A stretch of DNA of 50,437 nt, from contig CALFXL010000070.1 in the NCBI GenBank assembly GCA_937958045.1, positions 1 to 50,437 on the forward strand, read 5' to 3'. Below, one piece after another: positions 17,668 through 26,850 of this stretch (position 1 is the first letter of the stretch; each line of letters opens with the position of its first letter). The DNA is from an uncultured Opitutaceae bacterium (GTDB taxonomy: Bacteria; Verrucomicrobiota; Verrucomicrobiia; Opitutales; Opitutaceae). Made by a program: the position numbers and the translations under genes. A model generated the notes under the pieces. That model did no database searches. It saw only the letters and a list, made by a program, of their open reading frames with translations, and was not told the DNA's origin.

Positions 17668-20600
17668 ATGCTTCCCCGCCCCGACGAGACGCCACAACGT
17701 CTCCACGCGATGAATACGCCGCCGGCTGATGCCGCGCCCGAACGCACCTGCCCGCGCTGCGGTCTCATGTTTCGTTCGGAAAAACTCGATGGGCTTTGTC
17801 CGTCCTGTCTGATGAATGCGCTCTTCGCGTCCACTGAGCCGACCGAGAACCGCGCTTTCTGGGAGGAAGAACCTGCGGCGCCCGCCGCGGAAACCGCTTC
17901 GACGCAGCCGGCGGAGTCACGCCGTTTTTCTCACTTTGAATTATTCGAAGAACTCGGGAGAGGCGGCATGGGGGTCGTTTATCGCGCCTGCGATTTGGGC
18001 ACAGGTCGCATCGTCGCGCTCAAAGTCCTGCAAGCGCATCACCTTTCCGTTCCCGATCTCGTGCAGCGCTTCCGCGCCGAAGTACGCGCCGTCACCAGTC
18101 TCGACCATCCGCACGTTTTGCCGGTGCACGAGGTCGGCGAGCACGACGGCATTCCGTTCTTCAGCATGAAGCTGACGACCGGCGGTTCGCTCGCGCAGCG
18201 CATCGGAGATTTTCTCGGCAAACCCACCAAGATCGCGCAGCTGCTCACCAAGATCGCGCGCGGCGTCGCACACGCGCACGAGCGCTGCATCCTTCATCGC
18301 GATCTTAAACCCGGAAACATCCTCCTCGATGCCGCGGGCGAACCGTATGTGTGCGACTTCGGTCTCGCGAAATGGATCGAAGACGATCGCCACCTCACCG
18401 TCACCAACGCCGTCCTCGGCACACCGCACTACATCGCGCCCGAACAAGCGAACGGACAAAAAGGCCTCAGCACCGCAGTCGATATCTACAGCCTCGGCGC
18501 GATCCTCTACGAACTGCTCACAGGCCGTCCTCCCTTCGTCGGTCAATCCATCATCGAGACGCTTCGCCTCGCCTCGCAAAACACCCCCGAGCGTCCTTCT
18601 TCCCTCGCGCGCAATGTTCCGCGCGATCTCGAAACGATCTGCCTCAAGTGCCTCGAGCGCGAGCCGTCCGCACGTTATCCCACCGCCGCCGCGCTCGCCG
18701 ACGATCTCGACAACTGGCTTCAAGGAAAACCGATCTTCGCGCGTCCTGTCGGCGCCGCCGAACAACTTTGGCGCTGGGCGCGTCGCAATCCGTTGCCCGC
18801 GTCGCTGATCGCCTCCATCGCACTGTTGCTCGCGATCACTGCCGTCGGAGCGACCATCGCCGCGTTCCGCATCGAAGCCGCGCGCGGCCTGGCCGTTTCC
18901 GAACAAAAGAAAGCCACGGAGCGCCTGCACGAATCGCTGCTCGCCCAGGCCAACGTCTCGCTGCTCACCGGTCAGGCCGGACAACGTGTTAAAACCCTCG
19001 AGGCGCTTCGCGAAGCGGCCGCCATCGAACCATCGCTCAAGGTCCGCAACCTCGCCATCCAAGCGCTCGCGCTGAGCGATCTCGAGGTGGACAAACGTTC
19101 ATGGTCCATCGGCCCGAACAGTCGTCCGTCGCGCGCCTTCGATTCCTCGCTCACACATATCGCCGAAGAAGCGGAGAAAGGTGTGCTGCGCGTCCTGCAT
19201 CTCGACGACAATCGCGAGATCGCGCGCCTCGTCGATGAAGCGCGCATGCAAGTGCCACTCGAGCGCATCGTGTTTTCTCCCGACGATCAAACGGTCGCCG
19301 CGCGTCATCAGGACGGCACCATCAATGTGTGGAACATCGCGACCGAAACGCGCCGCTTCCATCTCACCGCCGCACGCATTCCCAAAGCGCCTTGGTACGC
19401 GACAAACTTCGTTTTCAGCCCTGACGGAAAACACCTCGCCATCGCCGCGCCGCAGGGCGGCATCGCGATCCACGATGCGCAATCGGGCCGCGAACTTGCA
19501 CGTCTTCCCGGTGCGGCCGTCTATCGCGCGCTCGCCTTTTCGCCCGATGGCAACCAGCTCGCCGCCACCGGCTACGAGCAGCCTTTGCTGGAAATCTGGG
19601 ATGTTTCTGCGCGCTCGCTTCGCCGGCGTCTCGATATTCCCGCCACCGCTTATTCAATCGCGTGGAATGACCGCGGAGACGAGCTCGCCGCCGGCTCTTT
19701 TGACTACAGTATTTATCTTTTCAATACACGCACCGGCGATGTGCGCGCGGTGTTTTCGGGGCACCGCCAAGAAGTCACGCAGGTGCTTTTCACCCCCGCT
19801 GGCGATCAACTGATTTCGACCAGTCTCGATATGACCATTCGCCTGTGGTCGCTGAGTGCGCTCACACAGGAAGTGGTTTTAAAAGGCTACGGCAGCGAAC
19901 CTGCGCTGCGCTTCGCGCCTGACGGCCGCTCACTCGCGGCGACGTCCGCGAGCCGCTCCGCGTACCGACTGCACCTTCACAATGCCAACGACGTCTGCCG
20001 TACACTCGTCAACGGCCGCGCGATCGGTCGCGCCACGCTCGTCGGCGGACTCGCGCTTTCAGACGACGGCCAGCGCGCCGCCACCACGACCTTCGAAGGA
20101 CTCGATGTCTGGAATCTTTCCGAGGGACGACATCTCGGATGGTTTCCCGTCGATCCCGACGCCGAAAAATCCGTCCGCTTCCGTGGCGATTCGCTGCTCA
20201 TCGGTTCACGCGTGTCGGGACTTTCTGAATACACGCTTACCTCGCGCGACGATTCGCTCTCGCTTGCGCATTCGCGCACGTGGGACGCCGCGAAGGGTTT
20301 TATTTTCAGCAATACGCAAACCGGCCATCCCGATTGGATAGAACTCACCTCGCCCGCACTCGGAATCGCGCGCATCTTCGACCTGCAGCAAGGCCGCGAC
20401 GTTTTTAGGCTCACCGATCTGAGAGAAGTCTGGGACCTCTCGATTTCTCCTGATCGGAAAACCGTGGCGGTGAGCTTTTCGGCGCAAGCCGCGCCCGACA
20501 AAGGCCGCACGCAAATCCGTTCGCTCGAAACGGGCGAACTCATCGCCACTTTGCCCGGCGGACAATTCGGCACCGCGCGTTTCGCGCATGATGGGAAGCG

Positions 20601-20949
20601 GCTCAAACTCTTCGGTCGCGGCGAGGTGTCTCATCTTTTCAACGCAAGCGATTGGTCGCCGGATAAACATTTCGTCTGCGAAGGTCATTTCCCTGTTTTT
20701 GATCCTCACCAACGTTGGATTGCTACCACCAGCGGCGAAACCATTCACCTGTGGTCGCTCGACGGAAAACGCATGGGCGCCCTGCAATCGCCGCTCATTT
20801 CCGCACGCAACGCGCGACTCGCCTGCACCGCCGACGGCAACCGCATCGTCGCGCACAGCACCGATAATGTCGTGCTCGTGTGGAATCTTCGCTCACTTTC
20901 CGAACAACTCGCCGTAATATCTCCAGCTTTAAGCGGATTACTCCCATGA
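17668..20949 (+). CDS. Transmembrane Ser/Thr protein kinase with N-terminal zinc ribbon and C-terminal WD40 repeats
   Basis: A 1093-residue protein. A zinc-ribbon comes first (C28, C31, C44, C47). The Hanks kinase domain covers about residues 88-350, with GRGGMGVVY (97-105), ATP lysine K119, HRDLKPGN (catalytic D212) and DFGLA (230-234), so it should be active. A membrane helix follows (about 378-400), then a short coiled stretch and a large region of WD40-like beta-propeller repeats to the C-terminus (FSPDGKHLAIAAPQGG, FSPDGNQLAATGYEQ, FTPAGDQLISTSLDMTIRLWSL). The WD40 part is presumably periplasmic if the helix spans once. It sits 36 bp after the ECF sigma gene, its likely target or partner. 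ATG at 17710 is an alternative start. Confidence 0.88.
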   Translation: MLPRPDETPQRLHAMNTPPADAAPERTCPRCGLMFRSEKLDGLCPSCLMNALFASTEPTENRAFWEEEPAAPAAETASTQPAESRRFSHFELFEELGRGGMGVVYRACDLGTGRIVALKVLQAHHLSVPDLVQRFRAEVRAVTSLDHPHVLPVHEVGEHDGIPFFSMKLTTGGSLAQRIGDFLGKPTKIAQLLTKIARGVAHAHERCILHRDLKPGNILLDAAGEPYVCDFGLAKWIEDDRHLTVTNAVLGTPHYIAPEQANGQKGLSTAVDIYSLGAILYELLTGRPPFVGQSIIETLRLASQNTPERPSSLARNVPRDLETICLKCLEREPSARYPTAAALADDLDNWLQGKPIFARPVGAAEQLWRWARRNPLPASLIASIALLLAITAVGATIAAFRIEAARGLAVSEQKKATERLHESLLAQANVSLLTGQAGQRVKTLEALREAAAIEPSLKVRNLAIQALALSDLEVDKRSWSIGPNSRPSRAFDSSLTHIAEEAEKGVLRVLHLDDNREIARLVDEARMQVPLERIVFSPDDQTVAARHQDGTINVWNIATETRRFHLTAARIPKAPWYATNFVFSPDGKHLAIAAPQGGIAIHDAQSGRELARLPGAAVYRALAFSPDGNQLAATGYEQPLLEIWDVSARSLRRRLDIPATAYSIAWNDRGDELAAGSFDYSIYLFNTRTGDVRAVFSGHRQEVTQVLFTPAGDQLISTSLDMTIRLWSLSALTQEVVLKGYGSEPALRFAPDGRSLAATSASRSAYRLHLHNANDVCRTLVNGRAIGRATLVGGLALSDDGQRAATTTFEGLDVWNLSEGRHLGWFPVDPDAEKSVRFRGDSLLIGSRVSGLSEYTLTSRDDSLSLAHSRTWDAAKGFIFSNTQTGHPDWIELTSPALGIARIFDLQQGRDVFRLTDLREVWDLSISPDRKTVAVSFSAQAAPDKGRTQIRSLETGELIATLPGGQFGTARFAHDGKRLKLFGRGEVSHLFNASDWSPDKHFVCEGHFPVFDPHQRWIATTSGETIHLWSLDGKRMGALQSPLISARNARLACTADGNRIVAHSTDNVVLVWNLRSLSEQLAVISPALSGLLP

Positions 20950-21026
20950 ACTTTCACGGGTTTGGCTGTGTCCGCCGGTCGCGCGGCCAGACCTTCTTCA
21001 ACTGACCGGCACACACACATACTGTC

Positions 21027-21446
21027 ATGCCAGAAGATCTGCCTGAATATCCGCCACAGTTCGCGTCGAGCGACCTGGCTGGCTTGCTTGGTCAAATCAA
21101 TGACTTCGCCGGCGTTCCTCCGCCTCCTCCTCCGCCTCCTGGTGTCAGCGCCAAAAGCGCAACCGCCAAGGCGTCTCTCACTGACAAGACCCTGGCTCAA
21201 CTCTCTGAAGAGTTCGCGATTCCGGTTTCGATCGTCGGCAGCAAAGCCCAACGCGGCCCCTATCTGCCCGGCATGAAAAATCTGCTCATCGGCGTGACCT
21301 TCCTGCGTCTCTCCGAGCAAATCGTGACACCGAAGCACAAAGCCGCCGCGCAAAAACTCGCTTACGATCTCATCGAAAGCGGCAACGCGCAGGTCGCCGA
21401 AACCGTCGCAAATCTCCGCGGCGGTTCTCGCAAGAGCTCGGCCTGA
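21027..21446 (+). CDS. Hypothetical protein with an eight-proline run
   Basis: A 139-residue soluble protein of no recognised family. Residues 1-30 are acidic/polar, followed by VPPPPPPPPG (eight consecutive prolines, about 30-38), then a helical C-terminal domain (LAQLSEEFAIPVSIVG; VTFLRLSEQIVTPKHKAAAQKLAYDLIESG). A run of this length normally needs EF-P for efficient translation. It begins 77 bp after the kinase gene on the same strand and ends before a strong terminator, so it may be the last gene of the sigma-kinase unit. No membrane segment or signal peptide is seen. Confidence 0.65.
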   Translation: MPEDLPEYPPQFASSDLAGLLGQINDFAGVPPPPPPPPGVSAKSATAKASLTDKTLAQLSEEFAIPVSIVGSKAQRGPYLPGMKNLLIGVTFLRLSEQIVTPKHKAAAQKLAYDLIESGNAQVAETVANLRGGSRKSSA

Positions 21447-21469
21447 CGCCTCATCAGGCGCACACCTTC

Positions 21470-21500
21470 AAACCGATGGCTCACCGCCATCGGTTTTTTT
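21470..21500 (+). terminator. Rho-independent terminator after the polyproline gene
   Basis: The stem AAACCGATGGC/CGCCATCGGTTT with a TCAC loop is followed by a run of T. It lies between the convergent polyproline gene and glgA and works best on the plus strand. A second small hairpin (GCCTGA/TCAGGC) lies just upstream at 21441-21459. Confidence 0.92.
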
Positions 21501-21536
21501 GTCGCACGATTTTCTCAAGGAGATCGATTCGCGCGC

Positions 21537-22982
21537 TTACAGCGAGTCTTCGTAGAACTGCTCGTAAGCCTGTGCGGCCTTTTGCCAGCTGTGATCCTCC
21601 GCCATGCCGCGCTGCTGCACGGCCGTGTAAGCGGACTTGTCGGCAAAAAGTTTGAGCGCACGCACGAGTCCTTCGCCAAGCCCGGCGGACGTCGGCGGAA
21701 ACACGATGCCCGTTCCGCTGTTCGGATGTTCCGCGATGTCGCGCACCGTATCGGCGAGTCCACCCACGCGACTCACGAGCGGCACCGTGCCGTACGCGAG
21801 CGAATACATTTGGTTCAACCCGCACGGCTCGAAGAGCGACGGCATCACAAAAAAGTCGCTGCCCGCTTCGACGAGATGGCTGAGCGATTCGTCGAGTTTC
21901 GCCGCGACAGCGACACGCCCCGGCTGCGCCGCCGCGAGTTCGGCCACGCCCGCTTCGAGACGTTTGTCGCCCGCACCGAGAATGATCAAACGACAATCGT
22001 TGTTCTGGAAAAACGACGCATTCGCGAGCAGGAGCTGCACGCCTTTCTGCTCGGTCAAACGACACACCATTCCGAAGACCGGCACGTCCTTTGTCGCCGG
22101 CGGCAAACCAACCGCCTTCAACAATTGCGCGCGGCACTCCGCTTTGCCTGCCATGTTTTCACGCGAATAACGCACCGGCAAATACGCATCGGTCGCCGGA
22201 TTCCAAACCGCCGTGTCGATGCCGTTGAGCAGTCCCGCGATGTCGTCCGAACGCGTCGCGACCACACCATCGAGGCCAAAACCAAACTCCGGCGTCTGGA
22301 TTTCCTGCGCATAACGCGGGCTCACGGTCGTCACCCGATCGGCGAAGAGAATGCCGCCTTTCATGAAGCTCATCTGTCCGTAGTACTCGAGACCGTCGAT
22401 GCCCGTGAGTTCGTCCGGCAGATTCGTGCGATAAAACGAGCGCATGGGAAACACGCCTTGGAAGGCGATGTTGTGGATCGTGAACACCGTCTTGTGCGTG
22501 AGCGTCACGCCATGGCGGCGCTCCGCGAAGCGTAGCAGGATCGGCGTCAACGCCGCCTGCCAATCGTGCGCGTGAACGATATCCGCGTGGATGTCCGTGA
22601 GGCGCAGCGTTTCGACGACGCCTTTGCAGAAAAAGATATAGCGGTGATGATTGTCGTCGAAGTCGCGTTCGCCGTTTCCGTACAGGCCGCGCCGATCGTA
22701 GAACTCCTCGCGGCAGATGAGGTAGATCTTCAGATTCGGCCGCGGCGAAAACACGCGCACTTCACCGTTCATGTAGGCGTGACCGAGCTCGATACGCAGC
22801 GGCATCACACGCGTCGCCTTTTGCGCGTCGGGATGATCAAACACCGCGCGATACCCGGGGATAAAGACCGAGACCTCGTGCCCATGATCGGCCAATGTCG
22901 CGCAAAGCGAACCGACCGCATCGGCGAGACCGCCAGTTTTGACGTAGGGGAACAGCTCACTGGCCACGTGAACGATCTTCAT
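21537..22982 (-). CDS. glgA: Glycogen synthase (ADP-glucose)
   Basis: A GT5-family glycosyltransferase that extends alpha-1,4-glucan from ADP-glucose. The 481-residue GT-B protein has the ADP-glucose-binding motif with K15 (FPYVKTGGLADAVG) near the N-terminus. The C-terminal donor site includes MPSLFEPCGLNQMYSLAYGT with the conserved Glu. The ATG at 22982 is chosen; a GTG two codons upstream (22988) is possible. It is divergent from rnr with 97 bp between starts. Other glg genes are not in the window. Confidence 0.95.
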   Translation of the reverse strand: MKIVHVASELFPYVKTGGLADAVGSLCATLADHGHEVSVFIPGYRAVFDHPDAQKATRVMPLRIELGHAYMNGEVRVFSPRPNLKIYLICREEFYDRRGLYGNGERDFDDNHHRYIFFCKGVVETLRLTDIHADIVHAHDWQAALTPILLRFAERRHGVTLTHKTVFTIHNIAFQGVFPMRSFYRTNLPDELTGIDGLEYYGQMSFMKGGILFADRVTTVSPRYAQEIQTPEFGFGLDGVVATRSDDIAGLLNGIDTAVWNPATDAYLPVRYSRENMAGKAECRAQLLKAVGLPPATKDVPVFGMVCRLTEQKGVQLLLANASFFQNNDCRLIILGAGDKRLEAGVAELAAAQPGRVAVAAKLDESLSHLVEAGSDFFVMPSLFEPCGLNQMYSLAYGTVPLVSRVGGLADTVRDIAEHPNSGTGIVFPPTSAGLGEGLVRALKLFADKSAYTAVQQRGMAEDHSWQKAAQAYEQFYEDSL

Positions 22983-23079
22983 GCGCACAAGGCTAGGCGA
23001 CGGTTTCGTCGCATTCCAACCTCAAACCTTGCATGCGAGCGTGTTGCGTTGTGGTCGCCGGCCCTCATCGTGCCCGCAT

Positions 23080-25386
23080 ATGAAATTTCGCGAAGCGCTC
23101 CTGAGCCTCCTCGCCAGCCCCGATTACCGCCCCACCGACGAAGCCGGACTGCTCAAGCGACTCGGTCTCCAGAAAAAAGATCGCAAGGTGCTTTCCCACG
23201 AGGTGCGTCTCCTTCTCGCACAAGGTCGTCTCCAGCGCGTGCGCGGCGACCAACTGGCGCTCGCATCGTCGTTATCGCCTCGCGCCAGCGATACTACACG
23301 CGGTCGCATTCAATTTCGTCAGGGCGGATCGGCGCTTTTCTTTCCTGACAGCGAGACCGGCGTATCCGTTGATCCGATACAGATCGCCGCAGACGATACC
23401 GGCGTCGCGCTTCACGGCGATCGCGTGGAGATCGCTGTTCATGCCGGCGTGCAACGCCGTCGCGATGGTCGCGGCACCGAGCAAACGGGGCGCGTCGTTC
23501 GCATCATCGAGCGAGCTCGCGATGAAATCGTCGGACACCTCCAAAAGATTCGCAGCACTTACTACGTCACACCCGATGATCCGCGTCTCATCCACGACAT
23601 CTACGTGGCCGATCCCGCCACAACTAAGCTAAAACCGCTCCCCGTGCCGGGCGACAAGGTTGTGGTCAAACTGCGCGAGTGGAAACAGCGCGGTCAAAAG
23701 CTCGAAGGCGAAATCATCGAGCGACTCGGGAAAACCTTCGAGCCGCGCGCCGAGCTAGCCGGCATTTATCGCAAATTTAATCTCGAGACACACTTCCCCG
23801 CCGAGGTTGAACGCGAGGTCGCAGCCATCCCGTCGTCAGTGCAGCCCAAGGAGCTCGTCGGTCGTATCGATTATCGGGATACACCGACTTTCACCATCGA
23901 TCCGGACGATGCGAAGGATTTCGACGACGCGCTCTCGATCGAAATGCTCGAGGGCGACTCTGTTCGCGTCGGCATTCATATCGCCGACGTCAGCGCCTAC
24001 GTGAAGCCCGGCACCGCGCTGGATCGCGAAGCGCAGAAGCGCGGCAACTCCACCTATCTCGTCGGCACCGTCGTACCGATGTTGCCCGAAAAACTATCCA
24101 ACGGGCTCTGCTCGCTCGTCGAGGGCGAGGATCGTTTGTGCAAAGCGGTTTTCCTCACGTTCGATAAAAAGAACCGCCTCAAAGAAACCGAGTTCGGCAA
24201 CACCGTCATTCGTTCGCGAAAGCGACTCACCTACAAGCAGGCCTACGCGTTTCTTTTTGAAGACGACATCGCTCGCATTCGCGCGCTGCCGCTTCCTCCC
24301 AAACATCAAACCGGCTCCACGGGTCGCGCGCTCAATTCGTTGACCGACGCAGAACTCACCGACCTGCAAACCTGGGTTCGCCGGCTCTGGCGCATCGCGT
24401 CACGTCTTCGCTCCGATCGCATGGCGAATGGCTCGCTCGATCTCGATATGCCCGAGACGAAAGTTTTCGTGGATGCCGAGGGCTACGCCGATCGTCTCGA
24501 AAAAATCGAGCACGACGAAAGTCATCAGCTCATCGAGGAGTTCATGCTCGCGGCCAACGAAGCCGTCGCGCGCGTCACGCGGCAGCACAAACTGCCTTCG
24601 CTCTATCGTGTGCACGACGAACCTGATCCGGAAAAACTCGATGAGCTTCGTCAGCTGCTCGCGACTTTCCACATCGAGACGGGCGATCTCTCCGAGCGCG
24701 ACGAAATCGTGCGACTGCTCCGCACGCTCGAAAATCATCCGCAGGGTTACACATTACGAACCCAGCTTCTGCGCAGTCTCAAGAAAGCCTGTTATCGCGC
24801 GTCGCCCGACGGCCACTACGGCCTCGCGAAAAAGGACTACACGCACTTCACCTCGCCCATTCGCCGCTACAGCGATCTCGTGGTGCACCGCGTGTTCGAT
24901 CATTATCTGGCGAAACACGCCGGTCATCGCACCGCTGCGGGTTCGCGTCCTGCGCTCACGTTGCCGCAGATGGAGTCCATCGGCGAACATCTCAGCCTCA
25001 CGGAAATCAACAGCACCGAAGCCGAGCGCGAGAGCGTGAAGATCAAATTGCTCGAGTTCTTCGAACGCGAACTCACGCGCGAACCGAAAACGCGTTTCGA
25101 TGCCGTCATCACCGATGTCCGCAGCACCGGACTTTTTGTCGAACTTTCCGAGTCGATGACCTTCGGTTTCATCCCCGCGCACACACTCGACGACGATCAC
25201 TATTCGCTCAGTCACGACGGCAACGCGCTCGTCGGTCGCCGCAACAAACGTCGCCTCGCGTTAAGCGCGCACATCCCGGTCGTGGTCGAAAAAGTGGATC
25301 GCTTCAAGCGCCTCATCGATTTCCGCCTCGCGCCGGAAACGCCTGCGCACGCGAACAGAAACCGTCGCGCTGCCCGCCATCGTTGA
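23080..25386 (+). CDS. rnr: Ribonuclease R
   Basis: A 3'-5' processive exoribonuclease that degrades structured RNA. The 768-residue protein has an N-terminal helix-turn-helix-like region (1-60), cold-shock domains (about 70-220), and the RNB catalytic domain with metal-binding aspartates D274, D280, D282 and D283 (IDPDDAKDFDDA). A C-terminal S1 domain follows (RFDAVITDVRSTGLFVEL). The tail HANRNRRAARHR is basic, as usual. The frame is open upstream to 22981, overlapping glgA, but MKFREALLSLLASPDY at 23080 is the sensible start. Confidence 0.95.
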   Translation: MKFREALLSLLASPDYRPTDEAGLLKRLGLQKKDRKVLSHEVRLLLAQGRLQRVRGDQLALASSLSPRASDTTRGRIQFRQGGSALFFPDSETGVSVDPIQIAADDTGVALHGDRVEIAVHAGVQRRRDGRGTEQTGRVVRIIERARDEIVGHLQKIRSTYYVTPDDPRLIHDIYVADPATTKLKPLPVPGDKVVVKLREWKQRGQKLEGEIIERLGKTFEPRAELAGIYRKFNLETHFPAEVEREVAAIPSSVQPKELVGRIDYRDTPTFTIDPDDAKDFDDALSIEMLEGDSVRVGIHIADVSAYVKPGTALDREAQKRGNSTYLVGTVVPMLPEKLSNGLCSLVEGEDRLCKAVFLTFDKKNRLKETEFGNTVIRSRKRLTYKQAYAFLFEDDIARIRALPLPPKHQTGSTGRALNSLTDAELTDLQTWVRRLWRIASRLRSDRMANGSLDLDMPETKVFVDAEGYADRLEKIEHDESHQLIEEFMLAANEAVARVTRQHKLPSLYRVHDEPDPEKLDELRQLLATFHIETGDLSERDEIVRLLRTLENHPQGYTLRTQLLRSLKKACYRASPDGHYGLAKKDYTHFTSPIRRYSDLVVHRVFDHYLAKHAGHRTAAGSRPALTLPQMESIGEHLSLTEINSTEAERESVKIKLLEFFERELTREPKTRFDAVITDVRSTGLFVELSESMTFGFIPAHTLDDDHYSLSHDGNALVGRRNKRRLALSAHIPVVVEKVDRFKRLIDFRLAPETPAHANRNRRAARHR

Positions 25387-25450
25387 TGCTGCAAAAGCTA
25401 TCGCGCACTTTGCGCTCAGCGAGCTTTGTGTCCATCATCCCCTCTCCACT

Positions 25451-25987
25451 ATGAAGCACTACGAGTTCTCAAAAATCTTCCGCTCGATCTACGACAAAGC
25501 TGTCGATCTCTACGCCCGCGGTCAGCGCGGCGCCGATACGTTCTTCAATGCCGACGAGATTCGTTTTCTCTCTGCCAACGGTCTCACCGCGCAGCATCTC
25601 TACGACTACGCCGAAGATCACAACAACTACGAAGGCCAACCTGGCTTCGAGATCGCGCTCGGGATCGAACTCGTGCGGCGCGATTACTTCCTGAACGTCC
25701 AACAAAGCACAGCGTCCACCGCCGTGCTCGACGAAGCATCGCTGCCGGCAAAAACCGACGCGATCCGCAACATCGAGTGGCTGCCGCGCATCATCCCCAA
25801 AGCGAAAGCCAAACTCCGCGGCGAACTTCCGACGTCGCTCATGTACTGCTGCGGTGGCGATCGTCGTTTCTTCAAAGAGCACGACATCCTGCCCGCGGAA
25901 TTTCTTTCGCTCGTCTGGCGTCACATCGACAACGACGACGCGATCGTGGACTGGGTCGTGCGTCGCAGCGCGGCGGCGAAATCCTGA
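25451..25987 (+). CDS. DUF5069-like protein
   Basis: A 178-residue soluble protein. The C-terminal part has the look of DUF5069: WLPRIIPKAKAKLRGELP, then MYCCGGDRRFFKEHDILPAEFLSLVW and a final DAIVDWVVRRS. The N-terminal half (FSKIFRSIYDKAVDLYARGQRGADTFF) is a helical extension. Function is unknown. It follows rnr after 64 bp on the same strand and ends in a strong terminator, so it may be co-transcribed with rnr. Confidence 0.65.
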   Translation: MKHYEFSKIFRSIYDKAVDLYARGQRGADTFFNADEIRFLSANGLTAQHLYDYAEDHNNYEGQPGFEIALGIELVRRDYFLNVQQSTASTAVLDEASLPAKTDAIRNIEWLPRIIPKAKAKLRGELPTSLMYCCGGDRRFFKEHDILPAEFLSLVWRHIDNDDAIVDWVVRRSAAAKS

Positions 25988-26013
25988 GTACGCGCTTCGT
26001 CCGCTGCATTTCA

Positions 26014-26043
26014 GAGCCGTCGCTTCTCGCGGCGGCTTTTTTA
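26014..26043 (+). terminator. Rho-independent terminator after the DUF5069-like gene
   Basis: The stem AGCCGTCGC/GCGGCGGCT (one G-U pair, TTCTC loop) is followed by a run of T. It overlaps the stop codon of the convergent response-regulator gene at 26041. Confidence 0.88.
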
Positions 26044-26676
26044 TTTGATGCGCTCGGGACGAATCGGCGTGCGCGAATGCGTGCCGTAGAGTCGATCTTG
26101 GCAATCCGGGCACATGCCGTGCGTGAACTCGATCGACGCGTGCGCCGCGATGTAGTCTTCGAGTTTTGTCCAATCGCCATCGGTCTCGTTGACCTTTCGG
26201 CAACCGGCACAGATCGGGAGCATGCCGTGCAGTTCGCGCAAAGCCGCATCGGCCACTTCGCGCGAGGGCTGCAGCGTCGCGCGATCCGTTTCCAAGTGAT
26301 GACGACTCAGCGCGAGCTCGATCGTCACAAACAATTGCTCGGGGCGATAGGGTTTGAGCACGTAACCGTAGGGTTCGACTTCCTTGGCGCGCCGGAGCAC
26401 GGCAGGATCAAAATGCGAGGTGAGAAACACCACCGGGCAACCCGTTTCCAAGCGAATGCGTCGCGCGGCCTCCGCGCCGTCGATGGAACCATTCAGGCCG
26501 ATATCCATCAGCACCAGATCCGGTTTGCGCCCGAGGGTTTCGCTCACGGCATCGTCGCCCGATGCAAAAACGCCCGCGATCTCATAGCCGAAACGTTGAA
26601 GCGTTTTTTCAATGACACCGGCCGAGGCGGGATCGTCTTCAACGACGAGAATGCGGGACCTGGTAGCGTTGGTCAT
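26041..26676 (-). CDS. Response regulator with a C-terminal four-cysteine module
   Basis: A 211-residue protein. The REC domain (about 8-125) has the acidic pair D14-D15 (VVEDD), phospho-acceptor D58 (LMDIGL), T/S in FLTSH and K in YVLKPY. After a linker comes LPICAGCRKVNETDGDW and then FTHGMCPDCQDRLY. This C-x2-C / C-x2-C motif is usually found at the end of PAS-containing sensor kinases, where it probably binds zinc. There is no DNA-binding domain or kinase, so the output is unknown. It stands alone; its start is 174 bp from the fabF stop on the same strand. Confidence 0.85.
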   Translation of the reverse strand: MTNATRSRILVVEDDPASAGVIEKTLQRFGYEIAGVFASGDDAVSETLGRKPDLVLMDIGLNGSIDGAEAARRIRLETGCPVVFLTSHFDPAVLRRAKEVEPYGYVLKPYRPEQLFVTIELALSRHHLETDRATLQPSREVADAALRELHGMLPICAGCRKVNETDGDWTKLEDYIAAHASIEFTHGMCPDCQDRLYGTHSRTPIRPERIK

Positions 26677-26806
26677 TTTCCGCAGGAGAGATGGGGTTCC
26701 GGCCGCTGCATCGCGATGATGGTCGATAGTTAAGAGAGCTTCCGTCGTGCTCGTCGAGTTTCTCCTTGGGGTGGCGCGATCGGCCGGTTCGCAGATCGTG
26801 AAGATG

Positions 26807-26838
26807 TGGCGTATCGCCGGTTTTGCGACGATACGCCA
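26807..26838 (-). terminator. Hairpin after fabF without a U-tract
   Basis: Perfect 10-bp arms TGGCGTATCG (26807-26816) and CGATACGCCA (26829-26838) lie 13 bp past the fabF stop. No T-run follows on either strand, so it may be an mRNA 3'-end or processing hairpin, or a Rho-assisted terminator. Confidence 0.45.
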
Positions 26839-26850
26839 GCGGGAGAAAAC

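Noticed and set aside
20946..21005. 19-codon ORF overlapping the kinase stop (ATGA)
   Set aside because: No ribosome-binding site and no sign of selection on the peptide, so it is more likely chance.
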